Source of the DNA: an uncultured Oscillospiraceae bacterium
GTDB taxonomy: Bacteria > Bacillota > Clostridia > Oscillospirales > Acutalibacteraceae
Direction: 5' to 3'
DNA length: 64,000 nucleotides
Assembly (NCBI GenBank): GCA_958366985.1
Contig: CATXDC010000001.1
Location: 62,001-126,000, forward strand
Part shown: positions 7,702 through 17,018 of the stretch, in pieces
Position numbering within the stretch: position 1 is the stretch's first letter
Layout of the letters: every line of letters begins with the position of its first letter
Position numbers and translations under genes: made by a program
The notes under the pieces: model-generated
What the model saw: the letters and a program-made list of their open reading frames with translations, nothing else
What the model was told of the DNA's origin: nothing
Databases searched by the model: none

Positions 7702-8898
7702 ATGGCAAGACATCTTTTCACTTCTGAGTCAGTAACAGAAGGACATCCCGATAAAATCTGCGACCAGATTTCCGATGCGGTTCTGGATGCAATTTTCTCA
7801 AAAGATCCCCAGGCAAGAGTAGCCTGTGAAACAACATGTACAACAGGTCAGATACTTGTTATGGGCGAAATCAGCACTACAAGCAAGCCTGATATTGCAA
7901 AAATTGCAAGAGAGGTTGTATGTGAAATCGGATATGATGACGCATCAAAGGGATTTGACGGAAACAGCTGTGCAGTGCTTACAGCTATCGACGAGCAGTC
8001 TCCTGATATTGCAATGGGTGTTGATAAATCATATGAGCTTAAAGGCGGCGAAGAGGACGCTTATAACCTTAACGGTGCAGGCGATCAGGGTATGATGTTC
8101 GGTTTCGCTTGTGATGAAACTCCCGAGCTTATGCCTATGCCTATTGCACTTGCTCATAAGCTTGCAATGCGTCTTACTGCTGTGAGAAAGGACGGAACCC
8201 TTCCTTACCTTCGTCCCGACGGAAAGACTCAGGTTACAATTGAGTATGATGAGAATGACAATCCTGTAAGAGTTGATACAATCGTTGTTTCATCTCAGCA
8301 CAGCGATGATGTTTCTCTTGAGCAGATAAGAGCAGATATCGTTGAGCACGTTGTAAAGCCCATAGTTCCTGCTGAGCTTATGGATGATCACACAATAATC
8401 TATGTAAATCCCACAGGACGTTTTGTCAAGGGCGGTCCCGCAGCAGACAGCGGTCTTACAGGAAGAAAGATTATTGTTGATACATACGGCGGATATTCAC
8501 GTCACGGCGGTGGAGCTTTCTCAGGTAAGGATCCGACAAAGGTTGACCGTTCAGCCGCTTATGCAGCACGCTATGTTGCAAAGAATATTGTTGCTGCAAA
8601 GCTTGCAAAGAAATGTGAGATTCAGCTTGCTTATGCAATCGGCGTTGCAAAGCCTGTTTCAGTAATGGTTGATACATTCGGTACAGGCGTTATTCCAGAT
8701 GATACTCTCAGCGAGATTGTTGAAGAGGCATTCGATTTAAGACCTGCTGCAATTATTGATTCTCTCGACCTTCGCAGACCTATTTACCGTCAGGTTGCCG
8801 CTTATGGTCATATGGGAAGAACTGATATTGACCTTCCTTGGGAGAAAACAGACAAGGTTGAAGTTCTCAAAGAGCTTTCCGGCGTCAACAACATCTAA
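7702..8898 (+). CDS. metK: S-adenosylmethionine synthase MetK
   Basis: A 398-residue protein of normal MetK length. It opens with the conserved LFTSESVTEGHPDKICDQ, where the His and Asp bind ATP and Mg2+. It also carries GAGDQGMMFG (adenosine-binding), the lysine-containing GGAFSGKDPTKVDRS loop (P-loop-like), and GRFVKGGPAADSGLTGRK. It makes S-adenosylmethionine from methionine and ATP in the cytoplasm. The SAM riboswitch upstream provides end-product control. The start ATG follows AAAGGAG. A terminator lies just downstream. Confidence 0.98.
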   Translation: MARHLFTSESVTEGHPDKICDQISDAVLDAIFSKDPQARVACETTCTTGQILVMGEISTTSKPDIAKIAREVVCEIGYDDASKGFDGNSCAVLTAIDEQSPDIAMGVDKSYELKGGEEDAYNLNGAGDQGMMFGFACDETPELMPMPIALAHKLAMRLTAVRKDGTLPYLRPDGKTQVTIEYDENDNPVRVDTIVVSSQHSDDVSLEQIRADIVEHVVKPIVPAELMDDHTIIYVNPTGRFVKGGPAADSGLTGRKIIVDTYGGYSRHGGGAFSGKDPTKVDRSAAYAARYVAKNIVAAKLAKKCEIQLAYAIGVAKPVSVMVDTFGTGVIPDDTLSEIVEEAFDLRPAAIIDSLDLRRPIYRQVAAYGHMGRTDIDLPWEKTDKVEVLKELSGVNNI

Positions 8899-8911
8899 TT
8901 TTATAAGTGAT

Positions 8912-8948
8912 TTCAGACCGGCTCACGTCGGTCTGATTTATTTTATTT
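8912..8948 (+). terminator. Rho-independent terminator after metK
   Basis: An 8-bp stem (TCAGACCG with CGGTCTGA) and an 8-base loop are followed by a T-rich stretch. Confidence 0.8.
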
Positions 8949-8976
8949 GACAAACGTATATGAAAATTGGTAAAAT
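8947..8976 (+). promoter_or_regulatory. Sigma-A promoter of the yicC-remA-gmk cluster
   Basis: TTGACA at 8947-8952, an 18-base spacer, and TAAAAT at 8971-8976. It lies 46 bases before the yicC start and overlaps the end of the metK terminator. Confidence 0.65.
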
Positions 8977-9021
8977 ATATTAAATATCAAAATAAAGTAA
9001 ATACTACGGGTGATTACTAAA

Positions 9022-9900
9022 ATGATTAGAAGTATGACAGGATACGGCAGAGCTCAGGATACCGTTGACGGTATGAGCATCACCGTTGAAATAAAAAGCG
9101 TAAATCATCGCTATTTTGAATTTAGTTCACGTATTCCGAGAGCATACGGATTTATTGAGGAAAAACTTAAATCTTATGTTCAGTCACGTATTTCAAGAGG
9201 CAAAACGGAATGTTTTGTACAAATCGAAGCTTTGGAGGACGAAGCAGCTGAAGTAACCGTAAACCATTCTTTGGCAGCAGGATATTTTCAGGCTCTTAGA
9301 GAAATTGCCGATAAGTATGAAGTAAGAAATGATATTTCAGTTTCTACTCTTACAAGGTTCAGCGATATTCTCACCGTTCATAAAGCAGAAGCCGATGAAG
9401 AAAAAATCTGGAATGCAGTAAAGACTGTCCTTGAAAAAGCCGTCGATTCATTTATTGATATGAGAGAGCGTGAAGGTGTAAAGCTTCGTGAGGACATCAG
9501 CAACAGAGCAGATTTGATTCTCACCTTTGTTGAGTTTATTGAAGAGCGCTCACCGCAGACTGTCAAGGAGTATCACGAAAAGCTTGTTGCACGAATGAAA
9601 GAGCTTTTAGGCGATGTCCATATAGATGAACAGAGAGTTTTGACAGAAGCTGCCGTTTTTGCTGATAAAGTAGCTGTCGCTGAAGAAACAGTCAGACTCA
9701 GAAGTCATATTGACCAGCTTAAAGTGTTCCTTCAGTCAAAGGATGCTATCGGACGCAAAATGGACTTTTTGGTTCAGGAAATGAACAGAGAAGCCAATAC
9801 AATCGGTTCCAAAGCCCAGGATGTTGAAATCGCCTCTAAGGTTATTGATATTAAAGCTGAGGTCGAAAAGATAAGGGAACAGGTTCAGAATATTGAATAA
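9022..9900 (+). CDS. yicC: YicC/YloC family endoribonuclease
   Basis: A 292-residue protein beginning MIRSMTGYGRA, the hallmark of the YicC family. The upstream GTG at 9010 would add four residues that the family lacks, so I place the start at ATG 9022. The N-terminal half is the YicC-like domain. The C-terminal part, with its helices and the GRKMDFLVQEMNREANTIGSK motif, is the DUF1732 domain. YicC/YloC proteins are recently recognised endoribonucleases acting on RNA in the cytoplasm. In Bacillus the orthologue yloC heads the same gene cluster as here (remA, gmk, rpoZ). Confidence 0.93.
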   Translation: MIRSMTGYGRAQDTVDGMSITVEIKSVNHRYFEFSSRIPRAYGFIEEKLKSYVQSRISRGKTECFVQIEALEDEAAEVTVNHSLAAGYFQALREIADKYEVRNDISVSTLTRFSDILTVHKAEADEEKIWNAVKTVLEKAVDSFIDMREREGVKLREDISNRADLILTFVEFIEERSPQTVKEYHEKLVARMKELLGDVHIDEQRVLTEAAVFADKVAVAEETVRLRSHIDQLKVFLQSKDAIGRKMDFLVQEMNREANTIGSKAQDVEIASKVIDIKAEVEKIREQVQNIE

Positions 9901-9918
9901 TTTTATCGGAGGTAAAAG

Positions 9919-10203
9919 ATGAAGCTGATAAATATTGGTTTTGGCAATATGATAAATGCCAACCGACTTGTAGCGATAGTAAGTCCTGAGTCTGCTCCGA
10001 TAAAAAGGATAATACAGGACAGCAAAGAGAAGGGAATGCTTATCGACGCAACCCATGGCAGAAGAACAAGAGCGGTTATTATAACCGACAGTGATCATGT
10101 TATTCTTACTTATCTTCAGTCTGAGACAGTTGCCAACAGGCTTGTTGAGGGCGGAGATATAGACGATGCAGAACTTGAGGGAGGAGTTGCAGAAGATGAA
10201 TAA
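9919..10203 (+). CDS. remA: RemA-like extracellular matrix regulator (DUF370)
   Basis: A 94-residue protein closely matching RemA in its first 80 residues: INIGFGNMINANR, VSPESAPIKRIIQD, GMLIDATHGRRTRAV and DSDHVIL. RemA forms oligomeric rings that bind DNA and activates matrix genes in Bacillus subtilis. Its targets in Clostridia are unknown. The last 15 residues are acidic (EGGDIDDAELEGGVAEDE) and go beyond the Bacillus protein. It lies between yicC and gmk, as in Bacillus, and its stop overlaps the gmk start. Confidence 0.95.
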   Translation: MKLINIGFGNMINANRLVAIVSPESAPIKRIIQDSKEKGMLIDATHGRRTRAVIITDSDHVILTYLQSETVANRLVEGGDIDDAELEGGVAEDE

Positions 10204-10807
10204 AAAAGGAATGCTTATTATTCTTTCCGGTCCTTCCGGTTCTGGAAAAGATACAATTTTGGCAGAGCTTAAAAAGCGTGATCAAAGCGTGCAGCTTTCG
10301 GTTTCGCTTACTACGAGAGCTCCCAGAGATTGGGAAATCGACGGTTTTCACTATCATTTTGTAACTGAGGACGAGTTTAAACGCAGACTTGCCGATAATG
10401 ATATCCTCGAATATGCAAAATATAGCGTAAACTATTATGGAACACCAAAAGCTCCCGTTGATAAGTGGCTCAGTGAGGGAAAAAATGTGGTTTTAAAAAT
10501 CGAGGTACAGGGTGCGCAGAAAATTCGTGAGATGTACCCCGATGTAGTCAGCATTTTCCTCATGCCTCCGTCTATGCCGGTTCTTGAGCAGCGTCTTCGC
10601 AACCGTGAGAGCGAGGATGAAGACGATATAAGACGCAGAATGGCAATTGCCAGGGACGAAATTAAGCGTTCCTGCGAATATGATTATATTGTGGTAAACG
10701 ATGTCGTAGACTATGCAGTCAGCGATATTTGTGCTATTATTCAAGCAGAAGGATTAAAATCCAAAAGATTAACTGAAGAAATTGAAGAGGTGCTTACAAA
10801 TGGTTAA
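10196..10807 (+). CDS. gmk: Guanylate kinase
   Basis: A 203-residue protein that phosphorylates GMP to GDP with ATP. The P-loop is GPSGSGKDT, near residue 11. SLTTRAPRDWEIDGFHYHF contains the conserved GMP-binding segment, and LEYAKYSVNYYGTP is the typical GMP site. The open frame extends up to 10166, but the ATG at 10196 follows GGGAGGAG at an ideal distance and yields the usual N-terminus (MNKKGMLIILSG). It overlaps remA by 8 bases. Confidence 0.97.
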   Translation: MNKKGMLIILSGPSGSGKDTILAELKKRDQSVQLSVSLTTRAPRDWEIDGFHYHFVTEDEFKRRLADNDILEYAKYSVNYYGTPKAPVDKWLSEGKNVVLKIEVQGAQKIREMYPDVVSIFLMPPSMPVLEQRLRNRESEDEDDIRRRMAIARDEIKRSCEYDYIVVNDVVDYAVSDICAIIQAEGLKSKRLTEEIEEVLTNG

Positions 10808-11009
10808 TTTTGATTTAAACAAGATTTTGAAAGGACATACAAGCCGTTATTCTCTCGTTATTGCGGTGGCAAAAAGAGCAAGAGAGATTTCAGAAGATGC
10901 CGCTGAGGCAGGCGATATTCTCATTGAGAAGCCTGTAAGCCTTGCAATTCAGGAAATTGCAGACGGTAAGTATGATATTGTAGAGCCTGAAGAAATCAGA
11001 GATATCTGA
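10800..11009 (+). CDS. rpoZ: RNA polymerase omega subunit
   Basis: A 69-residue protein. The frame is open from 10782, but ATG 10800 gives the normal start, overlaps the gmk stop and has GAAGAGGTG ahead of it. Family features are SRYSLVIAVAKRAREI (canonical YxLVxxxAKRAR) and the C-terminal KPVSLAIQEIADGKY. Omega helps assembly of RNA polymerase and binds the beta' subunit. The gmk-rpoZ order is common across bacteria. Confidence 0.95.
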   Translation: MVNFDLNKILKGHTSRYSLVIAVAKRAREISEDAAEAGDILIEKPVSLAIQEIADGKYDIVEPEEIRDI

Positions 11010-11035
11010 TTTTATATTTGGGAGTTAATTATTCC

Positions 11036-13498
11036 ATGAGTGCAGTTAGTATTGCCCGTGTTGCAGTTGAGGGAGCGCTGTATTCCTTTGATAAGGAATA
11101 CGATTACACTATACCTGAAAGTTTAATGGACAGCGTAAAAAAAGGCGTAAGAGTTATGGTGCCTTTCGGCAATGGCAATAAGCGCCATTTTGGCGTTGTC
11201 ATGGATGTACTGCCTTCGCAGTCTGCCGAAAAACTTAAAGAAATAACAGCGGTGCTTGATAAGGCACCGCTTCTTAGTGATGAAATGTGTGAGCTTATCC
11301 GCTGGTTAAAGGAAAGAACTTTCTGCACTTGCTATGACGCAGCTAAAGCAGTTTTGCCGGCGGGAATAAACCTTAAAATGGTTTCTTCCTATGTTGCAAA
11401 GGTAAATATATCTCCCGAGGAAATCAGTAAACTGTCTGAAACAGAAAAGCAGATATTCGATTTTCTGTTGGAACGTGGATGTTACGTTTCGAGAAAACGT
11501 ATCTGTGCAGTGCTCGGATTCCGTGAGGACTGCGATGCAATAGATGCTCTTGCCAAAAAGGGTTATATTGTAAGAAACGATGAAGCTGCAATGAAGTCTT
11601 CTGACGCAACCATGATGATGATAAAGCTTACCGATAAATTCTGGGACGAAGGCGAAAAGATCAAAGTAACTGCAAAGCAGCGTTCAGTTCTCAATTTGCT
11701 TTCAGAAACAGGTTCTGCTTCTGTTAAGGAAGTTTGCTACTTTTTGGGCATAACTCCTGCCGTAGTAAAGGCACTTGAAAATAAAGGCCTGATCGAGTCA
11801 TATTCCTGCGAATATTACAGAAAGCCTTACAGTGCTACTGATATCAAAACAGAAATTCAACAGTCGCCTTTGACGCAGGAGCAAAGTGACGCTTATGAAA
11901 AGATTAAAAGGCAATATAGAAACGGTTCCGGAGTTTCTCTTCTTTACGGAGTAACGGGCAGCGGAAAGACAAGGGTGTTTTTAAAGCTCATTCAGGATGT
12001 TTTAAATGACGGACGCAATGTTATCGTAATGGTTCCTGAAATTTCCCTGACACCTCAGACGATAAACATTTTCCGCAGCTATTTCGGCGATGATGTCGCA
12101 GTTTTTCATTCGGGTCTTTCAATAGGCGAAAGAATGGATGAGTGGAAACGAGTAAAAAGAGGCGAAGCACATGTTGCTGTCGGAACTCGTTCCGCAGTTT
12201 TTGCTCCATTTGAGAATATCGGAATGATAATTATGGATGAGGAGCAGGAACATACTTATAAATCAGAAAGTTCTCCACGTTATAACGCCCGTGAAGTAGC
12301 CGGATTTCGTTGTGCATATAATAAAGGTGTTTTGCTTCTTGCTTCTGCAACGCCAAGCGTAGAAACCTTTGCGGCAGCAGTTAAGGAAAAATATCAACTG
12401 TGTACTTTGAAAAACAGATACGGAAAATCCGCTCTTCCGAAAGTAATAGTAGCAGATATGCTGGGCGAACATTCCGCAGGCAATCGTTCAAGTATTAGTA
12501 GAGTTTTAAAAGAAGAACTTCAAAAAAATCTGGAAAACGGCAGACAGTCTATATTACTTATAAATCGACGTGGTTATAATACATTTGCAGTATGCGAAAG
12601 CTGTAAAAAGGTAGTAACCTGTCCAAGCTGTAGTATTTCTCTTACTTATCATATTGATAACGGCAGGCTTATGTGCCATTACTGCGGATATTCTGAGCCC
12701 TTTACCTCCGAATGCCACGAATGCGGAGAAAAGGCTGTGCGATATTCAGGAGCCGGCACACAGAGAATTGAACAGGAATTAGCGGATATGTTTTCCGAAG
12801 CGAGAATACTCCGAATGGATGCAGATACTACCATGACCAAAAATGCTCATGAAAATTCATTTGCCGATTTCGGAGCAGGAAAATATGATATAATGATAGG
12901 CACTCAAATGGTTGCAAAAGGATTGGATTTTGAAAACGTCACTCTTGTTGGTGTAATCAACGCGGATCAGCAGCTTTACAACGATGATTTTCGCAGCATG
13001 GAGCAGACCTTTTCACTTCTCACTCAGGTTATAGGCCGGTCGGGAAGAGGTGCACTCGAAGGACGTGCTGTAATTCAAACAATGACCCCTGAAAATCCCA
13101 TAATACAGCTTGCAGCAAAGCAGGATTATGACAGCTTTTTCCGCAGTGAAATACGCATCAGGCGAGCAATGATATATCCGCCTTTCTGCGATATCTGCGC
13201 TGTGGGATTTATAGGGGAAAGCGATATTTATACCCGTGGAGCTGCGGATATTTTTCTCCAGCAGTTAAAAGAGAAAGTAAAATACGAATACAAAGATCAA
13301 AAGATAATTGTCTTAGGGCCTATGGCTCCTAAAATTGCAAGAATGAGCAATAAATACCGCTTTCATTTAATTATAAAATGTAAAAATTCAAAACAGTTCC
13401 GTAAGATGATTTCAGATTTAATGATATCCATAATGAAGGATTCAAGATTCAAGCAGGTCAGCGTTTTTGCTGATATTAATCCATACAGTATATTTTAA
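11036..13498 (+). CDS. priA: Primosomal protein N' (PriA helicase)
   Basis: An 820-residue superfamily 2 DNA helicase that restarts stalled replication forks. The N-terminal DNA-binding domain covers about 1-110. Walker A is GVTGSGKT near residue 308, and motif II is DEEQ, a Gln in place of the His of the classical DEEH. Eight zinc cysteines lie between about residues 522 and 565 (CESC, CPSC, CHYC, CHEC). Motif V/VI (GTQMVAKGLDF and QVIGRSGR) follows. The frame begins at TTG 11018, but ATG 11036, with GGAG 11 bases upstream, gives a normal N-terminus. coaBC, which often separates rpoZ and priA in Bacillus, is absent here. Confidence 0.95.
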   Translation: MSAVSIARVAVEGALYSFDKEYDYTIPESLMDSVKKGVRVMVPFGNGNKRHFGVVMDVLPSQSAEKLKEITAVLDKAPLLSDEMCELIRWLKERTFCTCYDAAKAVLPAGINLKMVSSYVAKVNISPEEISKLSETEKQIFDFLLERGCYVSRKRICAVLGFREDCDAIDALAKKGYIVRNDEAAMKSSDATMMMIKLTDKFWDEGEKIKVTAKQRSVLNLLSETGSASVKEVCYFLGITPAVVKALENKGLIESYSCEYYRKPYSATDIKTEIQQSPLTQEQSDAYEKIKRQYRNGSGVSLLYGVTGSGKTRVFLKLIQDVLNDGRNVIVMVPEISLTPQTINIFRSYFGDDVAVFHSGLSIGERMDEWKRVKRGEAHVAVGTRSAVFAPFENIGMIIMDEEQEHTYKSESSPRYNAREVAGFRCAYNKGVLLLASATPSVETFAAAVKEKYQLCTLKNRYGKSALPKVIVADMLGEHSAGNRSSISRVLKEELQKNLENGRQSILLINRRGYNTFAVCESCKKVVTCPSCSISLTYHIDNGRLMCHYCGYSEPFTSECHECGEKAVRYSGAGTQRIEQELADMFSEARILRMDADTTMTKNAHENSFADFGAGKYDIMIGTQMVAKGLDFENVTLVGVINADQQLYNDDFRSMEQTFSLLTQVIGRSGRGALEGRAVIQTMTPENPIIQLAAKQDYDSFFRSEIRIRRAMIYPPFCDICAVGFIGESDIYTRGAADIFLQQLKEKVKYEYKDQKIIVLGPMAPKIARMSNKYRFHLIIKCKNSKQFRKMISDLMISIMKDSRFKQVSVFADINPYSIF

Positions 13499-13514
13499 CG
13501 GAGGAAAATCCAAA

Positions 13515-13982
13515 ATGGCTTTAAGAAAAATCAGAACCGATTCAGACGAGATTTTAAGAAAAAGAAGTAAGACAGTTGATAAGTTTGATGAAAAACTCTG
13601 GACACTTCTTGATGATATGAAGGATACTCTTCACGATGCCAATGGTGCAGGTCTTGCAGCTGTTCAGATAGGAATACTCAGAAGAGTAGTTGTCGTAGAC
13701 GTAGGTGACGGACTTATTGAGCTTGTAAATCCTGAGATAATCTCTGTTGAGGGCGAACAGGACGGCGAAGAGGGATGCCTTTCTGTACCGGGAAAATTTG
13801 GTTTGGTAAAGCGTCCCAAAATAGTAAGAGTTAAAGCTCAGAACAGAAACGGCGACTGGTGCATCTACAAGGGAGAAGATCTTAAAGCAAGATGTTTTTG
13901 TCATGAGCTTGATCATCTTGAAGGCAAGCTTTATACAGATATTGCCTATGAGATGCATTCTGATTCTGAATTTAGTGAATAA
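13515..13982 (+). CDS. def: Peptide deformylase
   Basis: A 155-residue metalloenzyme that removes the N-formyl group from nascent proteins. The three family motifs are present: GAGLAAVQIG, EEGCLSVPG (Cys is a metal ligand) and CHELDHLEG (HExxH-type, two His ligands and catalytic Glu). I use ATG 13515, 17 bases after the priA stop and behind ACGGAGG; the frame itself is open further upstream inside priA. Confidence 0.96.
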   Translation: MALRKIRTDSDEILRKRSKTVDKFDEKLWTLLDDMKDTLHDANGAGLAAVQIGILRRVVVVDVGDGLIELVNPEIISVEGEQDGEEGCLSVPGKFGLVKRPKIVRVKAQNRNGDWCIYKGEDLKARCFCHELDHLEGKLYTDIAYEMHSDSEFSE

Positions 13983-13997
13983 ACGGAGTGAGTTTTA

Positions 13998-14924
13998 TTG
14001 AATATCGTTTTTATGGGAACGCCCGATTTTGCAGTTGGATGCTTAAGAAAACTGCATGAAGACGGGCACAATATTACCGGAGTGTTTACACAGCCCGATA
14101 AGCCAAAAGGACGCAGTCAGACACTTACACCGCCTCCCGTCAAGGACGAGGCTTTAACGCTTGGTTTGACTGTTTATCAGCCAAACAGTATGCGTGACGG
14201 GACAGCCATGAAAATACTGGAAGAGCTTAATCCTGATTTGATTGCCGTTGTAGCTTTCGGTAAAATTCTCCCCAAGGAAATTCTTGATTTTCCGAAATAC
14301 GGCTGTATTAATGTACATGGTTCTCTTCTTCCTAAATACAGAGGAGCTGCACCTATTCAGTGGTCTGTAATAAACGGTGACGAAGAAACCGGAGTTACAA
14401 CAATGTTTATGGATGAGGGAATTGATACCGGAGATATGCTTATGGTAAGCAAGACTCCTATAGGTATTAATGAAACAGCCGGAGAGGTTTTTGACAGACT
14501 TGGTGAAATGGGAGCAGAGCTTTTAAGTCTTACCGTTAAAGCTGCTGAAAAAGGCGAGCTTGTAAGAACACCTCAGGATAACGAAAAATCTACCTATGTT
14601 TCAATACTTACCAAAAAAATGTGTCCTATAAACTGGAACGATAGTGCTTTAAAGGTGCATAATCTTGTAAGGGGACTTCAGCCCTGGCCGGTAGCAACAT
14701 GTACTTTCAAAGGAAAAGCTCTTAAAATTCATGCAACTCATCTTTCTGATAAATCTGGAAAAGTTCCAGGAGAGATAATACAGGAGGGTACAAAAGTATT
14801 TGTTTCATGCGGTGACGGAAAGTGCGTTGAGCTTATTGAAGTTCAGCTTGAGGGAAAAAAGCGTATGTTAGCTGAAGAGTTTTTCAGAGGACATCCGGTT
14901 AAAACAGGAGATATTTTAAACTGA
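13998..14924 (+). CDS. fmt: Methionyl-tRNA formyltransferase
   Basis: A 308-residue enzyme that formylates initiator Met-tRNA with 10-formyl-THF. It has MNIVFMGTPDFAV at the N-terminus, the formyl-THF hydrolase-like core with NVHGSLLPKYRGAAPIQW (catalytic Asn and His), GVTTMFMDEGIDTGDML, and the C-terminal Fmt domain with GLQPWPVA. The start is TTG 13998, 12 bases after CGGAGTGAG. It follows def directly, so the enzymes that add and remove the formyl group are co-transcribed. Confidence 0.97.
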   Translation: MNIVFMGTPDFAVGCLRKLHEDGHNITGVFTQPDKPKGRSQTLTPPPVKDEALTLGLTVYQPNSMRDGTAMKILEELNPDLIAVVAFGKILPKEILDFPKYGCINVHGSLLPKYRGAAPIQWSVINGDEETGVTTMFMDEGIDTGDMLMVSKTPIGINETAGEVFDRLGEMGAELLSLTVKAAEKGELVRTPQDNEKSTYVSILTKKMCPINWNDSALKVHNLVRGLQPWPVATCTFKGKALKIHATHLSDKSGKVPGEIIQEGTKVFVSCGDGKCVELIEVQLEGKKRMLAEEFFRGHPVKTGDILN

Positions 14925-14992
14925 CATTTAAATACAGTTATAATTAAGTGCGGCATAACAAAAAATAATTAAAATTATTCGGAGGTTTTATT

Positions 14993-15685
14993 ATGCCATT
15001 TTTTTACTTTGATTATTATTATCTCATTTTAGTCGTTCCCACATTAATTTTTGCCATTTTCACTCAGATATGGCTTAAAAATACTTATAAAAAGTACTCC
15101 GGTCTCAGAAATTCAAGAGGTCTTACCGGAGCAGATGCCGCTATGAATGTTTTGCGTCATTATCAGATTTATGACGTAAAAATCGAGCATATTTCAGGAA
15201 GAATGACAGACCATTATGACCCGAGAACCAAGGTTATACGCCTTTCTGACGGTGTTTATAACGGTACATCCATTGCTGCTGTGGGAATTGCCTGCCATGA
15301 AGCCGGTCATGCAGCTCAGCACGCTAACGGTTATGTGCCGATTAAAATCAGAAATGCAATTATCCCGATTTGTAATATCGGTTCAATGGCTGGAATTCCC
15401 CTTGCTATTATCGGTTTATTCCTTTCCTCTGAACTGTTAATTAATGTAGGACTTCTTCTGTATTCATTTGTAGCTATTTTTCAGCTTGCCACCCTTCCTG
15501 TTGAATTCAATGCAAGTGCAAGAGCTATAAGCGTTATTAAAGACAGCGGAATGCTCATGGCCGACGAAGTGCCGGGAGCAAGAAAAATGCTCACAGCTGC
15601 TGCTATGACATATGTTGCAGCCCTTGCGACATCTCTCGCAAACCTTCTCAGACTTCTTCTGATTTTCGGAAGAAGAAACGACTGA
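14993..15685 (+). CDS. YugP-type membrane zinc metallopeptidase
   Basis: A 230-residue protein of the YugP/Zn_peptidase_2 family. It has an N-terminal membrane helix (about 7-28), the zinc motif HEAGHAAQH (HExxH, residues 102-106), and two or three further hydrophobic segments between 115 and 230. The sequence VEFNASARA contains the likely third ligand region. These are integral membrane proteases of unknown substrate. It sits between fmt and rsmB, has a GGAGG ribosome site, and is 68 bases after fmt. Confidence 0.9.
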   Translation: MPFFYFDYYYLILVVPTLIFAIFTQIWLKNTYKKYSGLRNSRGLTGADAAMNVLRHYQIYDVKIEHISGRMTDHYDPRTKVIRLSDGVYNGTSIAAVGIACHEAGHAAQHANGYVPIKIRNAIIPICNIGSMAGIPLAIIGLFLSSELLINVGLLLYSFVAIFQLATLPVEFNASARAISVIKDSGMLMADEVPGARKMLTAAAMTYVAALATSLANLLRLLLIFGRRND

Positions 15686-15704
15686 TATCGGAGGAACACA
15701 ATTT

Positions 15705-17015
15705 ATGAAAAGTGCACGTCAAATAGCATTTGAGGTGCTTATTAAAATGCACAGAAATGATGCATACTCTAATATCGAGCTTGATTCTGCACTTAAAAAC
15801 AGTGGGCTCGATAAAAGAGATTCTGCCCTTGTTTCTGCTCTTGTATATGGAGTAACAGAGCGACTTATAACAATTGATTACAATATCGAAATGCATCTTA
15901 CAGGCAAAATAAGTAAGCTTAAGCCGGAAGTACTTGTGATACTCAGACTCGGAGCTTATCAAATTCTTTTTTCGGATAAAATACCAAATTCAGCAGCAGT
16001 GAATGAAAGTGTTAAACTGGCTAAGAATAATCGCTGTGCTTTTGCAGCAGGTCTTTGCAATGCTGTTTTGAGAGCAATAGGTAAATCAGGACTTCTTTTG
16101 CCTGATGATAATGATAAAATTAAATATCTGTCTGTGAAATATTCTTTTCCACGCTGGCTCTGCGAGATGTGGCAGGATGCTTATGGTGAAGAAAACGCAG
16201 AGGGTATAATGAAAACTGCGGCTGAAAAGCCTCCTATTTATATAAAAGTCAACAATCTGAAGACAACACCTGCCGAACTCATAAATAAATTTAAAGATGA
16301 GGGAGTCACAGCGGAGCCTGTAAAAGGTTTTGATTCTGCTTTACAAATTTCAGATACTGGTGACATAGAAAAACTTTCTTCCTATAAAAACGGACTTTTT
16401 CATGTGCAGGATTTAGCTTCCCAGCTTTGCGCAAAGGCACTTGAAGCAAAAGAAAATATGACTGTTTTTGATGTGTGTTCAGCTCCCGGAGGCAAAGCTT
16501 TTACTGTGGCTGAACATATGAACAATAAAGGAACTATCAGAGCTTTTGATATACATGAACATAGAGTTAAACTGATAAACAGTGGTGCTAAGAGATTGGG
16601 TATATCAATAATTGAGGGTAAAACAGGCGATGCCGAACGATATGACTGTTCAAACGGCTTAGCAGACAGAGTGCTGTGCGATGTGCCATGCTCGGGACTT
16701 GGAATAGTGCGCCGTAAACCTGAAATTAGATATAAAGAAAAACTCCTTATTGACAAATTGCCACTTTTGCAGTACCGTATATTGGAAAATGCATCGAATT
16801 ATGTAAAAACGTCAGGACGATTGATTTATTCGACCTGCACCCTTAATCCTGCCGAGAATGAAGAGGTATGCAAAAAGTTTTTGCAAAACCATAAAGAATT
16901 TAAACTGGTCCAGCCGTTAAATGATATAAATTCAGAGGATGGTTATATAACATTAATGCCTCATATACACGGTACGGACGGATTTTTTATAGCGGCGTTT
17001 GAAAGGTTGGATTGA
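15705..17015 (+). CDS. rsmB: 16S rRNA m5C967 methyltransferase RsmB
   Basis: A 436-residue protein with an N-terminal NusB-like RNA-binding domain (about 1-130) and a C-terminal class I methyltransferase. SAM-binding motif I is VFDVCSAPGGKAF. The two catalytic cysteines lie in CDVPCSGLG (motif IV) and YSTCTLNPAENE (motif VI). It methylates C967 of 16S rRNA. The gap to rlmN is three bases, as in the Bacillus cluster. Confidence 0.95.
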   Translation: MKSARQIAFEVLIKMHRNDAYSNIELDSALKNSGLDKRDSALVSALVYGVTERLITIDYNIEMHLTGKISKLKPEVLVILRLGAYQILFSDKIPNSAAVNESVKLAKNNRCAFAAGLCNAVLRAIGKSGLLLPDDNDKIKYLSVKYSFPRWLCEMWQDAYGEENAEGIMKTAAEKPPIYIKVNNLKTTPAELINKFKDEGVTAEPVKGFDSALQISDTGDIEKLSSYKNGLFHVQDLASQLCAKALEAKENMTVFDVCSAPGGKAFTVAEHMNNKGTIRAFDIHEHRVKLINSGAKRLGISIIEGKTGDAERYDCSNGLADRVLCDVPCSGLGIVRRKPEIRYKEKLLIDKLPLLQYRILENASNYVKTSGRLIYSTCTLNPAENEEVCKKFLQNHKEFKLVQPLNDINSEDGYITLMPHIHGTDGFFIAAFERLD

Positions 17016-17018
17016 TTT